A stretch of DNA of 64,000 bases from Myrica gale (lineage: Eukaryota; Streptophyta; Magnoliopsida; Fagales; Myricaceae). The translations under genes and the position numbers were made by a program. Shown piece after piece: positions 44,652-56,399 of the stretch. The stretch lies in contig OZ005609.1 of assembly GCA_963930655.1 (NCBI GenBank), forward strand, positions 17,619,001-17,683,000. Direction: 5' to 3'. A model generated the notes under the pieces. That model did not search any database and had not been told where the DNA came from. It saw nothing but the letters and a program-made list of their open reading frames with translations. How positions within the stretch are numbered: position 1 is the stretch's first letter; each line of letters starts with the position of its first letter.

Positions 44652-45170
44652 ATTGAAAGATTGTGTCATGGCCCTTATGAATGGTTTTTGAATTGCCAAA
44701 TGGTTGGCTTTTGTGGCACATATTTGGGTTCTGTGTCATGGCCCTTATGAATGTTTTTTGAATCGCCAAATGGTTGGCTTTTGTGGCATAACTTATGTAA
44801 TCAGATTATGAAGGTAAAAAATGCAGATATTCTCCCTGAAAGATCATCACGTGTCATTATGGTTGTCTTTGCATATGCTCCCTGAAAGATCATCACGTGT
44901 CATTATGCCTTCCTTGATGTGGTAGGGCATACAAGATAAAACCTGATGCACTGCACGTAATGTTTACCACCTTATGCTTCTGTTTTTTTGACAAGAAGTC
45001 TAATCGGGTATTTAGAATCTAATTGTGGCAAATATCCACATTTTCAAATACAAGCTAATTTTACAAGCTAATTTAATAGTTTAAAATGGCATAAAGCACG
45101 TACTAGGACCAATGTCCCAACAACAAAAGACTTGTCCAATATATACCAAGCTAAGTAATCTAATATGCAA
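44652..45170. repeat. Intergenic spacer of the MULE with two short duplications
   Basis: GTGTCATGGCCCTTATGAAT with the following 45 bases is repeated at about 44663 and 44732, and CTCCCTGAAAGATCATCACG with TGTCATTATG at about 44832 and 44878. It lies between convergent genes, so it holds both 3' ends. No gene. Confidence 0.75.
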
Positions 45171-46630
45171 TTACAATGAAGTTGTTTCAGAACCACAACA
45201 AAAATAAATACAGCAACAAAAGAACAACCAAGACCCCAAAATTATTGACTTAAGCCGCCACTCCATAGCCATATGTATTTGGAGTTGCTCCTTCATAGCC
45301 TTCAGCTCGTCCTTCATACCTTTCAGCTGCACCTCCATAGCTTCCTGTCTTTGCAGCTGCTCCTCCGTTGTGTTTTGTCGCTCCTCCATGGTTTTCAACT
45401 TATCCTCTATTAACTTCAGCATGCGTACAAATGTCTTTGGATCATCTTCCTCATGTTGATTACAAGGTGGATCAATCCATTCAAAGAATTCGCAGGTTGT
45501 GTGCCTCTGCAATTATGTATAATAAAAATAGAGGCCTAAAGCAGAGATTAAAAGCATGCTCGGTTTTAGTTAACAATCAATGGGCTAACAATTTGTGAAT
45601 CTGGGACTTTCATATTGGGTGGTGAAACTGAAGATCCAAATCTCATCTCGGACAATCCAGGATATTTCTTGCTCTGATATTTTGATCGCTTAAATATTGT
45701 TCTCTACGTATATGAATGCAAAATATGGCCAAAAAGAAGATGTAGCGCAATTAAGATTAGCCACTAACAAGAACTCATGCCAATAAAATTGTTAGATGCT
45801 ATAAATTCTTTCCATTTTCTAAGAAGAAAAATCTGTATCACCAAATAGCAGAGAAATTTTAACATTCCGTTGTACACCAATATTCTTAGTAGTTTACAAG
45901 TTTCTAGATAAATGGATTATTTGAATTCATCCTTCAACGACAAACCATAGAAAACACAAAAACGGAAACCAAGAAGATTTTTAAATATCAAAGTCTGACT
46001 GCCCAAATATTTGTTTATCATGACCGGCACCAACAAAGTTTGCAGGTTTGGGTAGATGGTCCTTTAAAATGAGCAACTTTTCTCTGGGTAGTGTTCTTTC
46101 TAGCCAAAGCCCTACATTTTCTTTGTTCCTCTGGAATGCTTTCCCTTGGGAACTTGGTGCCTGAAGGCAGCTACATCAAAACTTTAGGAGGACACTTGGT
46201 TGCTTCGAAAGCAATATAGACATACAGTGCATCAGTAAGGCCAAAACAGTTAAAGATTAAGAGATTTCAAAAGCAGAGAAGGTACTAAAGAGATAAGAGT
46301 TGAAGCACTATAGAAACTCAGAGGAACTGCCGATGTTCTTCATAATTTCTTCTACAACTTTCACATTCAAAAAAATCAGTATAGTCAGACAAAATAAACA
46401 ACCTTCCAAAAAAAAACCAACAAGCCCCCTATACTCACCGTAGCAGCAGAATAATATGGGCAACTGAAGAATCTTCGTCGAGGCTTGAGTTGCGTCTTAC
46501 TGAAGCTTATCCGAGCACTACTTCCACAGAAGCACAAAGGTCTCACGTCAGGCACCGTTCCGTCAGTCCTTCCTTGAGAACCAGATCTGTCGTCGCTCAT
46601 AGATGATGGAGATGATCGTCTCTGCGACAT
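45171..46630 (-). CDS. GRF-type zinc-finger protein with coiled coil and C-terminal membrane segment
   Basis: Two exons on the minus strand: 46630-46439 (64 codons) and 45506-45171, with an intron 46438-45507 (donor GTGAGT, acceptor TTGCAG). The 175-residue product has a GRF zinc finger: PLCFCGSSARISFSKTQLKP, RRRFFSCPYY and TTCEFFEWID, with Cys33, Cys35, Cys57 and Cys69, then a Glu/Lys/Met-rich coiled coil (about residues 85-150) and a hydrophobic end SIILGSWLFFCCCIYFCCGS. Small plant proteins of this design are numerous; their role is mostly unknown, and GRF fingers generally bind nucleic acid. It lies convergent to the transposase within the MULE and so may be a transposon gene. No stop interrupts it. 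Confidence 0.75.
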
Positions 46631-47106
46631 CGGGGCCTAATTTGTGAAGAAAGGACTGCTCTACTTCGGTTGATTTGGGAGGTCTACCTACGAGCTGATT
46701 TGGGGAGAATATATGGCCAAATGCTCTGATTTGGGGATGAACGAACTGACCTATGCGAAGATTTGGAGAGGAACACCGTAGTTTAGGAGAAAGAGGGAAG
46801 GGTGATATAGTCTTTTGGGAGGTTTGACGTAAAAGACATGTCATGTGGCACTTTTGTAATTTTAACGTATATTTCTGGCGTGGCATCTAGATTTGGCAAT
46901 AGATGACAGGTGTCTTGTTTTGATAGGAGATGACGTGGAGATTTTTGCCACGACATTAAATTCCGTCAATTTTTGGACGGAAGATACACGGATGGACATG
47001 GATAGGAATCTTAATAAACCTCAGGGACGGAGGGACAACAAAAATTACCCTAGGGAGATTTCTATGAATAAGTTAAACCCCAGGGGTATGCGTCATATTT
47101 TAGCCT

Positions 47107-47659
47107 ATAAGTAATGACCGTTAACGGGACAGATGAAAAATGGACGAAGAATCCTCAATTTGACTTAAACTCTATCTCAGTGGTCTATTTGTTGAAAACG
47201 TTACCTCAAGAGCTTATTTGCAACCTTCGTATAGCTCAGAGGCCCCAGATGCAATTAAGTCTTTTAATTGGAGAGTTAGAGAGACTGTATTTGATAATTC
47301 AGAATTATTACTTAATTCATTTTTATATATTTCAACTATATATTTTAATTAATGTGACTGAATTTATAGTTTATGTACGGTCTTATTTGAGCCCCAATAA
47401 GTTGGGGCCAAATATTTGGGTTTAATAATAAAAAATTCATCACATAATTTTTTATTATAATATTTATTAAAAATCTTCTTTCTCTTCACTTTTTTACCAA
47501 CTATCATAACATATCTTTACTTTATAATATTTCCCAAACCCCAATACTCAAAATTTCCACCATCAAACAACCATCATGGAAAAAGTTTGGACAACTTTCC
47601 TAAAATATTTTTCTTCTACTTTTTCAATTGTGTTATGATAAAAAGTGATAAAAAACAAA
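47107..47659. other. AT-rich spacer between two MULEs
   Basis: No gene seen. Contains GAGCCCCAATAAGTTGGGGC-like text around 47390 that could form a hairpin. Confidence 0.4.
47651..47659. repeat. Target-site duplication AAAAACAAA, left copy
   Basis: Identical to 49326-49334. Confidence 0.88.
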
Positions 47660-49325
47660 GGGAAATTTGCTTTTTAGTCATTGAATTTTGTACCTATTTT
47701 ATTTTTAGTCATGCATTTTTTAGGTTCAAAATTTCAGTCCCTCAATTTACCATCTTTTCAAATAATAGTCTTCTGTTACTCTTCCGTCTTCCTCGCTAAC
47801 AGACTGACGTGCCACATCAGCAGTAGCCTCCAGGTCAGAAGCATTTTTCCACATCAGGTTCCTTTTCAAACTCGACATCAGCTTTTCTTTTCTTTTTTTC
47901 TAAATCGACATCAGCTTTTGTAAACCTAGGCCCTCACTTCTCACTGCGGCAGGAACCACACCAAAACAACTAAGTCTGCCCAGAGAGCTCTGGTTTTCTC
48001 TCCCAATTCACTCACCTTCGCGCTTCTCCGTGTTCGTGTTCTCTTTGAATTTGAAGCAATCGGTGACAAACTTACAAAGGTTGCAGAGGGGCAGTTTGAG
48101 AATGCGAGCGAGCCCTGCTGATAGAAACCATGCAGAGGGGTTTGCTTAGTCCTTTGCGTGTTTGTGATTTTTCAAGTCAACCTATTACTATTAGGCCGCC
48201 AAAGATTATTGATCATCGTAGACAGATTCCCCACTATTACTATTGCCAAGTGTTTGTATTCTTGTACTTTGGTAGATTGTGAATTTCCCTGTTTACGGCA
48301 TGGAAGCATGGTGTTAGCAGCCACGACAGGTAACCCTTTAAACATATTATATATATATATATATATTTCCCATGTTCAGTTAAACGTTGCCCGTTCATCA
48401 CTATGCTCAGCGTTAAACCATCTCTTTCCTCTCTGCTACTTACTGCATCTCTCTGCAACTACCGCTAGCTTTTCCTCCATTTTCTTTGTACGTATATTTT
48501 ACTGCCTGCCATTTTTCTCTCTGATCTTCACTGTCACTGCCTCTTTACATCTCACACCAAGTTTCCCTTCCTCTCACTCTCTTATCCTCGCTAGTATAGA
48601 TTTGGTCACCAAAACAACCATACCCATAGTTTGCAAAACAAATACCCAAAAATGCTACGATAGATCTTTCATTCAACAACCTAACTGGACCTATTCCGGA
48701 GTCTCTACCTTTGCTCAAACAGAAAAGCGAGTTCTTTGAGGGGAATGTGGATCTATGCGGAAAATCTTTCAAGAACCTTTGCTCGATTCCTTCCACGTTG
48801 TCCGATCCACCCAGTAACACCTCCAATTCTTCACCAGCAATTGTAGCTATTCCCACGATCATAAACTCGAAGTTGTAAATGTGCATCCAAATTGGGACGA
48901 CCATCAGAAAGGTCAACTTGTGACCGTGGACGGAGAGACAGAGCTGGAGCTGGAGACTCTGCTCAAGGCCTCAGCTTATATACTGGGAGCCAGCGGTGGA
49001 AGCATTGTCTACAAGGCAGTGCTCGAGGATGGAACGACGTTAGCAGTGAGGAGGATGGGAGAGAGCGCAGTTGAGAGGATGAAGGAAAAAAAGAAAAGAA
49101 AAGCTGATGTCGAGTTTGAAAAGGAACCTGATGTGGAAAAATGTTTCTGACCTGGAGGCTACTGCTGACGTGGCATGTCAGTCCGTTAGTGAGGAAGACG
49201 GAAGAGTAACAGAAGACTGTTATTTGAAAAGATGGTAAATTGAGGGACTGAAATTTTGAACCTAAAAAATGCATGACTAAAAATGAAATAGGTGCAAAAT
49301 TCAATGACTAAAAAATAAATTTTCC
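47660..49325. mobile_element. Pack-MULE with an LRR receptor-kinase fragment
   Basis: Inverted repeats of about 240 bp start GGGAAATTTGCTTTTTAGTC at 47660 and mirror at 49325. A perfect 9-bp duplication AAAAACAAA flanks it. The interior holds a fragment of an LRR receptor-like kinase (48650-49080) and unassigned captured sequence at 47940-48600, including a TA microsatellite at 48346-48367. Confidence 0.92.
48650..49080 (+). pseudogene. Captured LRR receptor-like kinase fragment
   Basis: IDLSFNNLTGPIPESLPLLK, then FFEGNVDLCGKSFKNLCSIP is the end of an LRR ectodomain; after a short disrupted stretch DGETELELETLLKASAYILG, then ASGGSIVYKAVLEDGTTLAV is the juxtamembrane region and glycine loop of the kinase domain. 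In this RLK subfamily the loop is followed by A-V-R-R instead of A-V-K, which suggests an atypical kinase. The fragment has shifts between the two blocks and stops at the terminal repeat, so it is not a functional receptor. Confidence 0.85.
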
Positions 49326-49334
49326 AAAAACAAA
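49326..49334. repeat. Target-site duplication AAAAACAAA, right copy
   Basis: Identical to 47651-47659. Confidence 0.88.
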
Positions 49335-51504
49335 ATACATAGTATTGTATTGTTAAAATAGGAAAACAAGGAAGACAAACAGATCGGAAGAAAAAGGAGA
49401 GAAATCAGTCACTGGTTCTGTCGGTTTCTGGTGCCGTGTCTTCTTGCAAAGAGAGTGGAGGGGGTGGGCTTTGTCAGCTGTCTCGTGGAATGTGAGTGTT
49501 GACTTTATACTAACATTTGTCAAAGTAGTGTCTGCGTGGACCCTACTCCAAGTAACACTGCCAGATGCTAAGAACTTAGAAGTCGTACTCCTTGGGCCGG
49601 GTTAGGTGGCATCTGGTCATTTGGACCTACCTATGACCATTCTGCCTAATTTCTGTGGCTTAGGCCACAAAAGTCGTATAGGACCACTAATAAAATAAAT
49701 TTCTCTCTCCTTAAGAGTATTTTAGTGGAGATATTTTTTAAAATTTCAAAACTCTCAAAACCAATTTTTACGTACCTTTTGAAATGGCTACAAGATATAT
49801 CAAAATTTTCTTTTCCTTTTCTTGTTCTTTATAATTGTTAAAAAAAATTACACAATACCAAATCATAGTGTGACTAAGGTCGTTCTCTTATTTTTTTTCA
49901 TAAATATTCTATACTGATTAAATTAGTTCTATCGGACTCGAGATGTCAAGATCGACCGCAACCGGGGTCAGGTTCGAACGGTATTGAACTCTTCTTTTGT
50001 TGAGAGTCTAACGTTGCCCAACCGTGACTAATGAAAGTCGACATTGGCCGGTTCTTCATTCTTAGATTGGACAGTTTAGTCGGACGGGCGACCTTAGACT
50101 CCCGACCATGAGAGGAGGTTGGGATCGACCAAATCATGTTCACCCCTATACTCTTCTTCTGCAATAATTATTTTTAGACTATTTGCATCTTATTTTTATA
50201 TTTACAATCCAAACATTGCAAAAAAATATATTTTAATACAATACTTTATTACTTTTTTTAACAAATATCAATCTTTTTTTTACTACTTCTGCACGCATAT
50301 TAATACAACTTTAACATCGTCTAACATCATCTAAATATTTACAATTTTATTAGAATCCTCTCATTTAATTTTTTTTATCAAACCAACTTCCGTTGATGTT
50401 TTCTTTTCCTCGTCAGGCAGATCAGAACAATACACGGATTTGAATAGGATGAAGTAAACAATTATAGATGCTATGCACGTTAAGTGTGTTGTTGAAAATT
50501 GGGTCAAACTCCACGGTGTGCGGTCACATGGGGCCAAAGACTTTTTTTATTGGTTCTTATCGGATCTGAAAACGCCGGTTCCTCTCAGTAATTTTGTCCT
50601 GTTTCTGTTTTCTGTTTCCCAAAAAATCAAAGGGTCATGTAGCAGTTACATAAATCGTCGAAGCTAAGTCCAAAAGCTAAAAGTCTTCTTTTTATCTGGC
50701 TAAGAAGCAAGAAATCCTCTTTTCCAGCAAAAAAAAAGAAAAGGAAAAAAGAAATCCTCTTTGTATCTGAGTAGCATTAATATAATATCGGAAATAGTTT
50801 GGATCCAACTTTCTACCGTAGGCAGGCCTTTCCAAAAATCTGTACCCTTTTTAACGTTTTTTTGGCCGTGAGCTTTTTAGGGTCTTTTAGTGGAAGGCTG
50901 GAAGCACTAAAGGCAAACAGTGTGAAATTGGCAGCAGCGATCATTATTCGAAGTCGGACACCCTTTTATCCGTTTGGTCATACTTTTGGTGCTCCTCGAA
51001 AGCCTTTTTCTTCTGCTATATTCACATCTCCAGTACTTTGTAACAGTCACTGCTTGCGATATTCCCTAGTCTAGTGGGAACACAGAACTTAGGGGTCCAT
51101 ATCCTGCCTGCCGCGAGAACCGAGAAAAACGCTTCTTTATAGGTCATGGCATCGGATTGGCTGCTTCGTCAAACTTGACAGAGCAATAGGAGCACCAATT
51201 TTATAGTCAGCAAAAAGTTGAAAAACTTACGTTCTTGTCTTTCTTGGTCAGTGCCTTGGCCCTTGGTTCTGCTTTACCGCAAAAGTAGTACGACTAGCAA
51301 GAGGAAATAGATCAAGCTGCCTTCGAGAAAAAAGAAATAGATCAAGCTGCCATTAGATTTCAGTCTTTTCCCTCTCTTGAGCCATTAGAAGAAACACATG
51401 TTACACAACCCTCAAAGCTTTTTCTTTTTTTCTAAGAACCCCTCAAAGCTAATTCAGTTCTACAGAATAAAGACAATTGTGGTCTGTGGTTAGCTTCTTT
51501 TCCT
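49335..51504. other. Unassigned region upstream of the NOI-like gene
   Basis: Mixed AT-rich sequence with short open stretches but no coding signal I trust. Direct distal promoter content of the gene at 51977 may lie at the right end. Confidence 0.4.
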
Positions 51505-51782
51505 AGAACAACTATATATATAAATATATATGCCACTGTTTAGTGGTCGTTTTGATTCTTTTTCTAGTACTACGACACTGTTTATCATAGAATGAGCTAA
51601 ATTTAAACTCGATTCTGTCTGTATTTGTCTCTTTCTCTCGCTCTAGAACAACAATATATATATATGTATGCCACTGTTTAGGGGACGTTCTGATTCTTTT
51701 TCTAGTACTACGACACTGTTTAGCATAGAATAAGCTAAATTTTAACTCGATTCTTGTCTGTATTTGTCTCTCTCTCTCGCTC
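51505..51782 (+). promoter_or_regulatory. Tandem-duplicated promoter block (two units of about 139 bp) before the NOI-like gene
   Basis: Unit 1 (about 51505-51643) and unit 2 (about 51644-51782) both run CTAGAACAAC, a TATATATA stretch, ATGCCACTGTTTAG, CTTTTTCTAGTACTACGACA, CTCGATTC and a CT-rich end. Each unit carries its own TATA-like segment and a pyrimidine-rich tract like those near plant start sites, so two alternative core promoters are possible. The start codon is about 200 bases downstream. Confidence 0.6.
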
Positions 51783-51976
51783 TCATTCTGAGCCGTGGAA
51801 GTTATATCCCTCTGTGGTTTCTTGGGAATCCCCAGATTACCTTTCTGCTCCGCGTATCCCCACTTTTAACTCCCATACAATAGCGTGGAACACCCATCTA
51901 CATAAATTACCTTTCTTGCTCCTCTTCCGATCCCTTCCACTCTGTAGCCCCTTCTATTTGCTCCCAGAAACAACAA

Positions 51977-53352
51977 ATGGAGGTAAGTCATAATGTTTCT
52001 TATATTTAATTGTATTTCGGTTATTTATATCTTTTAAGTCTATGGGTCTTTTTCTTTTAAATAATTTTACTTTCTGGGTTTAGCTCCATTCTGTTTCTGT
52101 ATATTTGAAGATCTTCCTTAAGTTTTTTTTTTCGTACTGAAACGTATGTGGGATTGTGAATATGAACGAACATGTTGTTGATGATGCTGTAGGAGTACTG
52201 TACTAAAAAGAGCGGACAAATCCCGGCGTTTGGGAACTGGGATTACGCAAACGAGCTGCCGATCACCCAGTATTTCGAGTGCGCAAGGCAGGCTGGCCTG
52301 ATTCGATATAGTTCTTCCTCCGGAGATTGTGCTCCCTACCTGCACGGCGACATGTACGCCGTTCATTTCAAGAAACCTTCTCGTACCGTTCCTCCTACCC
52401 GCAAGGTCTGTTCTTCAATCGTATTTCATCACTTGTTTAAAGCGTCTCTCTTTAGTATGCATCATCCTGGTCCTGAGAAAAGGAGGAAAAATAGAAAACT
52501 CTAAAATGTGTGTTCTTAATGAAGTTCTGGTTTTGGATGAAGGTAAAAAAAAAAAAAAGCAGCAGTTCCTGATTTTCAGTAGAGTCTGCAAAGACATGTA
52601 TTCCAGGAAAATTATAAATATTCTCAGGAAACCGCGTTTTAAGAATACAAAAGTCAAAACTTGGACAGAAGAACTGTAGAGAGTAGAAACACATATATAC
52701 AACGAAGCTATTGTCAGTATTTCTTTTATTGCACGCTTCCCAGTTGCCAAATACGCACTGGCAAAGTAGAGAGAAGAAAAAACCACATCCTTTCAAGTTT
52801 GTCAATTTGCCTTTTTGACTTGCATTCGAAGATGTCATGACCCAAAAGTCTAAGAAAAATAATCAATTTCCTAACACATGATAAGAAGAAGCATAAAGAT
52901 TTTATTGCCTTTTCTACCCGACATGAGTGATCATGATGAGGCGTGGAAATCATGTGCTCTGTGCAGACAATTAGGAAAGCGGAAAAGCAATCCTCGCATG
53001 TCAAGGAGCAGAAAGCGCAAGGGAAGGTGTGTGACGTGACGGAACCGGCAAGGAAAACTAGTCAGCAATTACGGCATCAGGACGCCGCCGTTACACCTCG
53101 TCCTCTTCCCTTGCGTGCTGCTGCTCGGCCTCCAAAACCCGTTGACGAAGATCTCTACAAGATCCCTCCCGAGCTCCTTCGCACTTCCAAGCGGGTGGGT
53201 TCTGTTCCTTTTTCCTCCGTCTTTCTTTTCCATTGCCTATTTTTATGTACGTACGACACTGACAGATTATTATGTAACCTATGGGTTTCTTTTTGTAGAA
53301 GAAAATGCTAAGGCTTCTCTCAAAATGCCTGGTACCTGCTTGCGCTGCATGA
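51977..53352 (+). CDS. RIN4-like/NOI-domain protein, four exons, 166 residues
   Basis: Exons 51977-51982 (ATG GAG only), 52193-52405, 52967-53194 and 53299-53352, all phase 0 with GT-AG introns; stop TGA at 53350-53352. The product starts MEEYCTKKSGQIPAFGNWDY: IPAFGNW matches the NOI/AvrRpt2-cleavage-site consensus (V/I-P-x-F-G-x-W). It continues ELPITQYFECARQAGLIRYS, a basic middle, KPVDEDLYKIPPELLRTSKR and a C-terminus KCLVPACAA with two cysteines that fit membrane anchoring by acylation. The length and architecture match small NOI proteins related to RIN4, a plasma-membrane immune regulator cleaved by the bacterial effector AvrRpt2. The gene is undamaged and the best candidate for a working host gene here. 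A role in immunity is inferred from the family. Confidence 0.87.
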
Positions 53353-53740
53353 ATGTCGTGTGCTCCATGTTGCTTTTGCTTATAGAAATGGATATGTAGT
53401 GCAGAGTACTGGAGATGGCAATCGTCGCTCTCTAATACATATTGATGGAGTCTTTTTGTTTTCCAAATTTGTGTATTTACACAACTCTAATTACAGTAGG
53501 AAGAATTATGATCAGGAATTAAGAGCATTTTGTGGAAAATGGCTACCGTGGAAAATCTCCATATTTTTTGTTTCTCATCAATCTATTCAGCTTGCGATTT
53601 TAAATTTTTAATTGTTAGCAATTGTTTACAAAACGGCATAAAATTAGAGAATTATTTTAGTAAACTCGAAAGGCGATGCAGGCATGAGTAATGCAAGTAT
53701 TTAAAAAAGTTTCTTTTATATTTGTGAAATCTAATCTTTG
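53353..53740. other. 3' flank of the NOI-like gene
   Basis: Presumed 3' untranslated region then intergenic DNA; no feature seen. Confidence 0.4.
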
Positions 53741-54230
53741 CACTACAAACTACAAAAGTTTCGACTTTCCGTGGCAAAAATTTTTATCGCTAAAAGTACA
53801 ACTTCCGTCGCAAAAAGTCATCAAGGGTTGATTTTTAGTCACTAAAACATGATTTTGGTCTCAGATAGTTGCTCCTGAAACACAAAAGTTGAACTTTTAG
53901 CGACCACAGTGTTGTCGCTAAACGTAGCTCGAACGAACTCTCTAGTTCGAACAGTAATTTTTGTGACGAATATTGTAGTCGCAATTACGTCACAATTCAG
54001 CAACGATCTTTTAATTCGTCACTGTTAATTATCTTGGTTCGAATGGTATGGTATTGTTTGAACGAGTGTGTTCGAACAATTGTTTTGTTGTTTGAACATG
54101 ATTTGGGTATTTTGTTTAACTAATTAGCAACAAAATAATTTCGTAGCTAAAAGTAATAGTCGTTCGAATAACAAATATTAGTTCGAACGAGTTACCATTT
54201 CGAAATGTTGTTCGAACGTGATCTCTTTTT
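53741..54230. mobile_element. CACTA-like terminus and subterminal repeats
   Basis: CACTACAAACTACAAAAG starts at 53741. Up to 54230 there are many GTTCGAAC-type motifs and TTTAGCGAC/GTCGCTAAA elements in both orientations, the layout of a CACTA terminus. The opposite end was not found, and the following 54230-55180 holds no recognisable transposase, so the element may be truncated. Confidence 0.6.
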
Positions 54231-55439
54231 ACAGCACCTCCAAATCAAATTTGATATTCTCACAATCATAAATACCAAACAAATCTTTCACAAATCTTTC
54301 CACCAACACAAACTTCTAATATGTAAACTTGAAAACACTCTCAAATTACAAATATCTCACTACACAAATGTAAGATGAAGTAAAAAAATCACCAAAGTTG
54401 TACAAGTCATATTATATATGGCAAAAACAAGTGTATCTAGTTCTTCTAAGTTTAACTCTAACTACGAACAAGCGCGTGATCCCTTTGTATGGACAAAGTA
54501 GAGGATGAGGCAGCAATATGCTTCACAGAGCGACCGAAACCTCTCACATAGCCGGATTTTTTTCCAAGGAATTGAGTAAAAATGTTAACATATTTTGGTG
54601 CTCCTAACTCAATAGTTGATTAGGATTGGATATCTACCATCTTCTCCTGCAATCATAAAACTAAGATTATGGATTGTATTAAAACAATAGACTTTAGCAA
54701 CATCAAACACCCACCCTTCGCCATTTTTTATAAGCTTTTGGTGAAGATATCTCCACAACTCCCCCTCCCCAACAAACTTAAGACACATGAAGTTCACTAA
54801 AATACAAGGAAGAAGAGAACAATAACATCATACATGCCATCAGAAATAGTCGAATGAGACCCAAAACATGTCCCCATCAGAAATTGATCCTTTCTCAATG
54901 TGACAGCAATGTAATATATAACATGGGTACCTAGACTAATGAATATGCTGAATATGCATACTGAACATATTTTCAATCAAGGAAGATTATATAATGGTAC
55001 AACAGTGATATTTAGATTACACAGTTACCTTCTTACCAGACCTTTCAGAAGTTTGTACAAATCTACATATCCATATCCAAAACTACCTATCAAAAGGAGT
55101 ATCATTAGCACAGCGCCCTAATCAAATATTTCCACTGCAGGAATCTTATACTTACTTTACACTTATATCAGATGAAAAATTTGGGCTGCCAGCAGCAAGA
55201 ATGGATCCTTGAAGCTTATGCAGTTCTCTCTCTCTAAAAAGTATGCAGTTCTCTCTCTCTAAAACTCTCTCACTAAAAACAAGAACTAAGAAAAGAAAAA
55301 GAGACAAGGATTGACAATGGCATAAGAGAAACCCTCATTCGGGGAGGACTCGGAGTTCTAGTGTATTATCCCTCAGAATTTTGGCCCAGTGGATTCTTGT
55401 TATAGGCTGGTTGAAATTGGCTCGATCAATAGGGACACA
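54231..55439. other. Unassigned region, possibly interior of the CACTA-like element
   Basis: Short minus-strand readings around 54620-54800 (KFVGEGELWRYLHQKLIKNG) are unrecognised. A duplicated TATGCAGTTCTCTCTCTCT motif is at 55217 and 55242. No supported gene. Confidence 0.35.
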
Positions 55440-55990
55440 TTTGGTTCCAAAAGTAAATTGTATGTTTACAGATGAGACTCTTGTACTTAAAAATTAGCTT
55501 TAAGGTCTTTTCATATTTATTTGGGCTACTATTACTGCTCCATTTATCCTTGAAGTTAGGATTGTGCCTTCCTTTTGGAATTCTTCATCATTCCCTTGGT
55601 CATTTGGTCGAGCTATCTATTGATGTGGTTCTAGGCATAATGGCTAGACACGACTCTTAGAGGTCCATACCTTCTCGAATTCATCCTTAGGAATGCATGC
55701 CCTTAGGAGTCATCAATTCTTTACGCATTCGTTTTTTGGAGTGGATTCATCTTTCTTATTTAGGTACGGTATTGACCATCATATTTAGCCCCATAAATAT
55801 ATCAATTATAACATAACATAACATCTTATTCTATTTGTTTGAAAATTTCATTTTCACATTTTGAGAAAATCAATGCAAATTCTCGTGATGTGCTTAATAA
55901 TAAATAATCATGTTGTGTGTCATTACAGTGTTTGAGAAATAAAATTTTCAACTTATCTTTACCCACTCAAACTTGTGGCGGTGCCTAGCC
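55440..55990 (-). repeat. Diverged fragment of the 739-4941 LTR family
   Basis: The reverse complement contains GGTCGTGTCTAGCCAT-like text (55640), TAGCTCGACCA, CTAAGGGAAT-like and CTTCAGGG-like text that parallels 4190-4350 of the solo LTR in the same order. Identity is low by eye. Further similarity leftward of 55440 is unclear. Confidence 0.6.
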
Positions 55991-56399
55991 TACAAGTGAG
56001 TCATACTAAGCTTGAGGCTATTTATAACTTAACAAAGCTGAACCAGGCATGACTGGAATTCAAGGCAAAAATGTTTTAGTGAGGAAAACAAATTGCAGCT
56101 AAAATTCCATCATCCTAAGATCTTGGAATGGCTTTCATGCTTAAATTGCACAACCAGTGGAGGATGTAGGGGGCAGCCTTGGGCGGCCACCACCCAGAAA
56201 AAAACATTAGACATAATTTTTTTGGCCTGGGCCTGTGGGGGCCCGATCCCTAGAGGCCCGCGCCAACCCATGTTTTCCAGCCCGCAGGGCCTGGGCCCGT
56301 TAGGCTCAGACCCTTTATTTTTTAATATGTAGAGGGTGAAACAACGTCGTTTCACCATTTGCCTTAAAAAATTCAAACGGAAAAAGGTTGTTCCCTCGA

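Larger units (their letters stand above)
41386..47106 (+). mobile_element. MuDR-type MULE with two convergent genes, left end lost
   Basis: A mudrA-like transposase gene (41386-44651, plus) faces a GRF-zinc-finger gene (46630-45171, minus). Maize MuDR has the same convergent two-gene plan. The right end probably lies near 47106, where minus-strand sequence starts GGCTAAAATATGACGCATAC followed by terminal-repeat-like text, but no left repeat is found because the rearrangement at 41280-41456 removed it. Target duplication therefore cannot be verified. Confidence 0.7.

Noticed and set aside
46893-47114. 73-codon frame at the right end of the MULE
   Set aside because: Sits in terminal-repeat-like sequence and has no protein resemblance.
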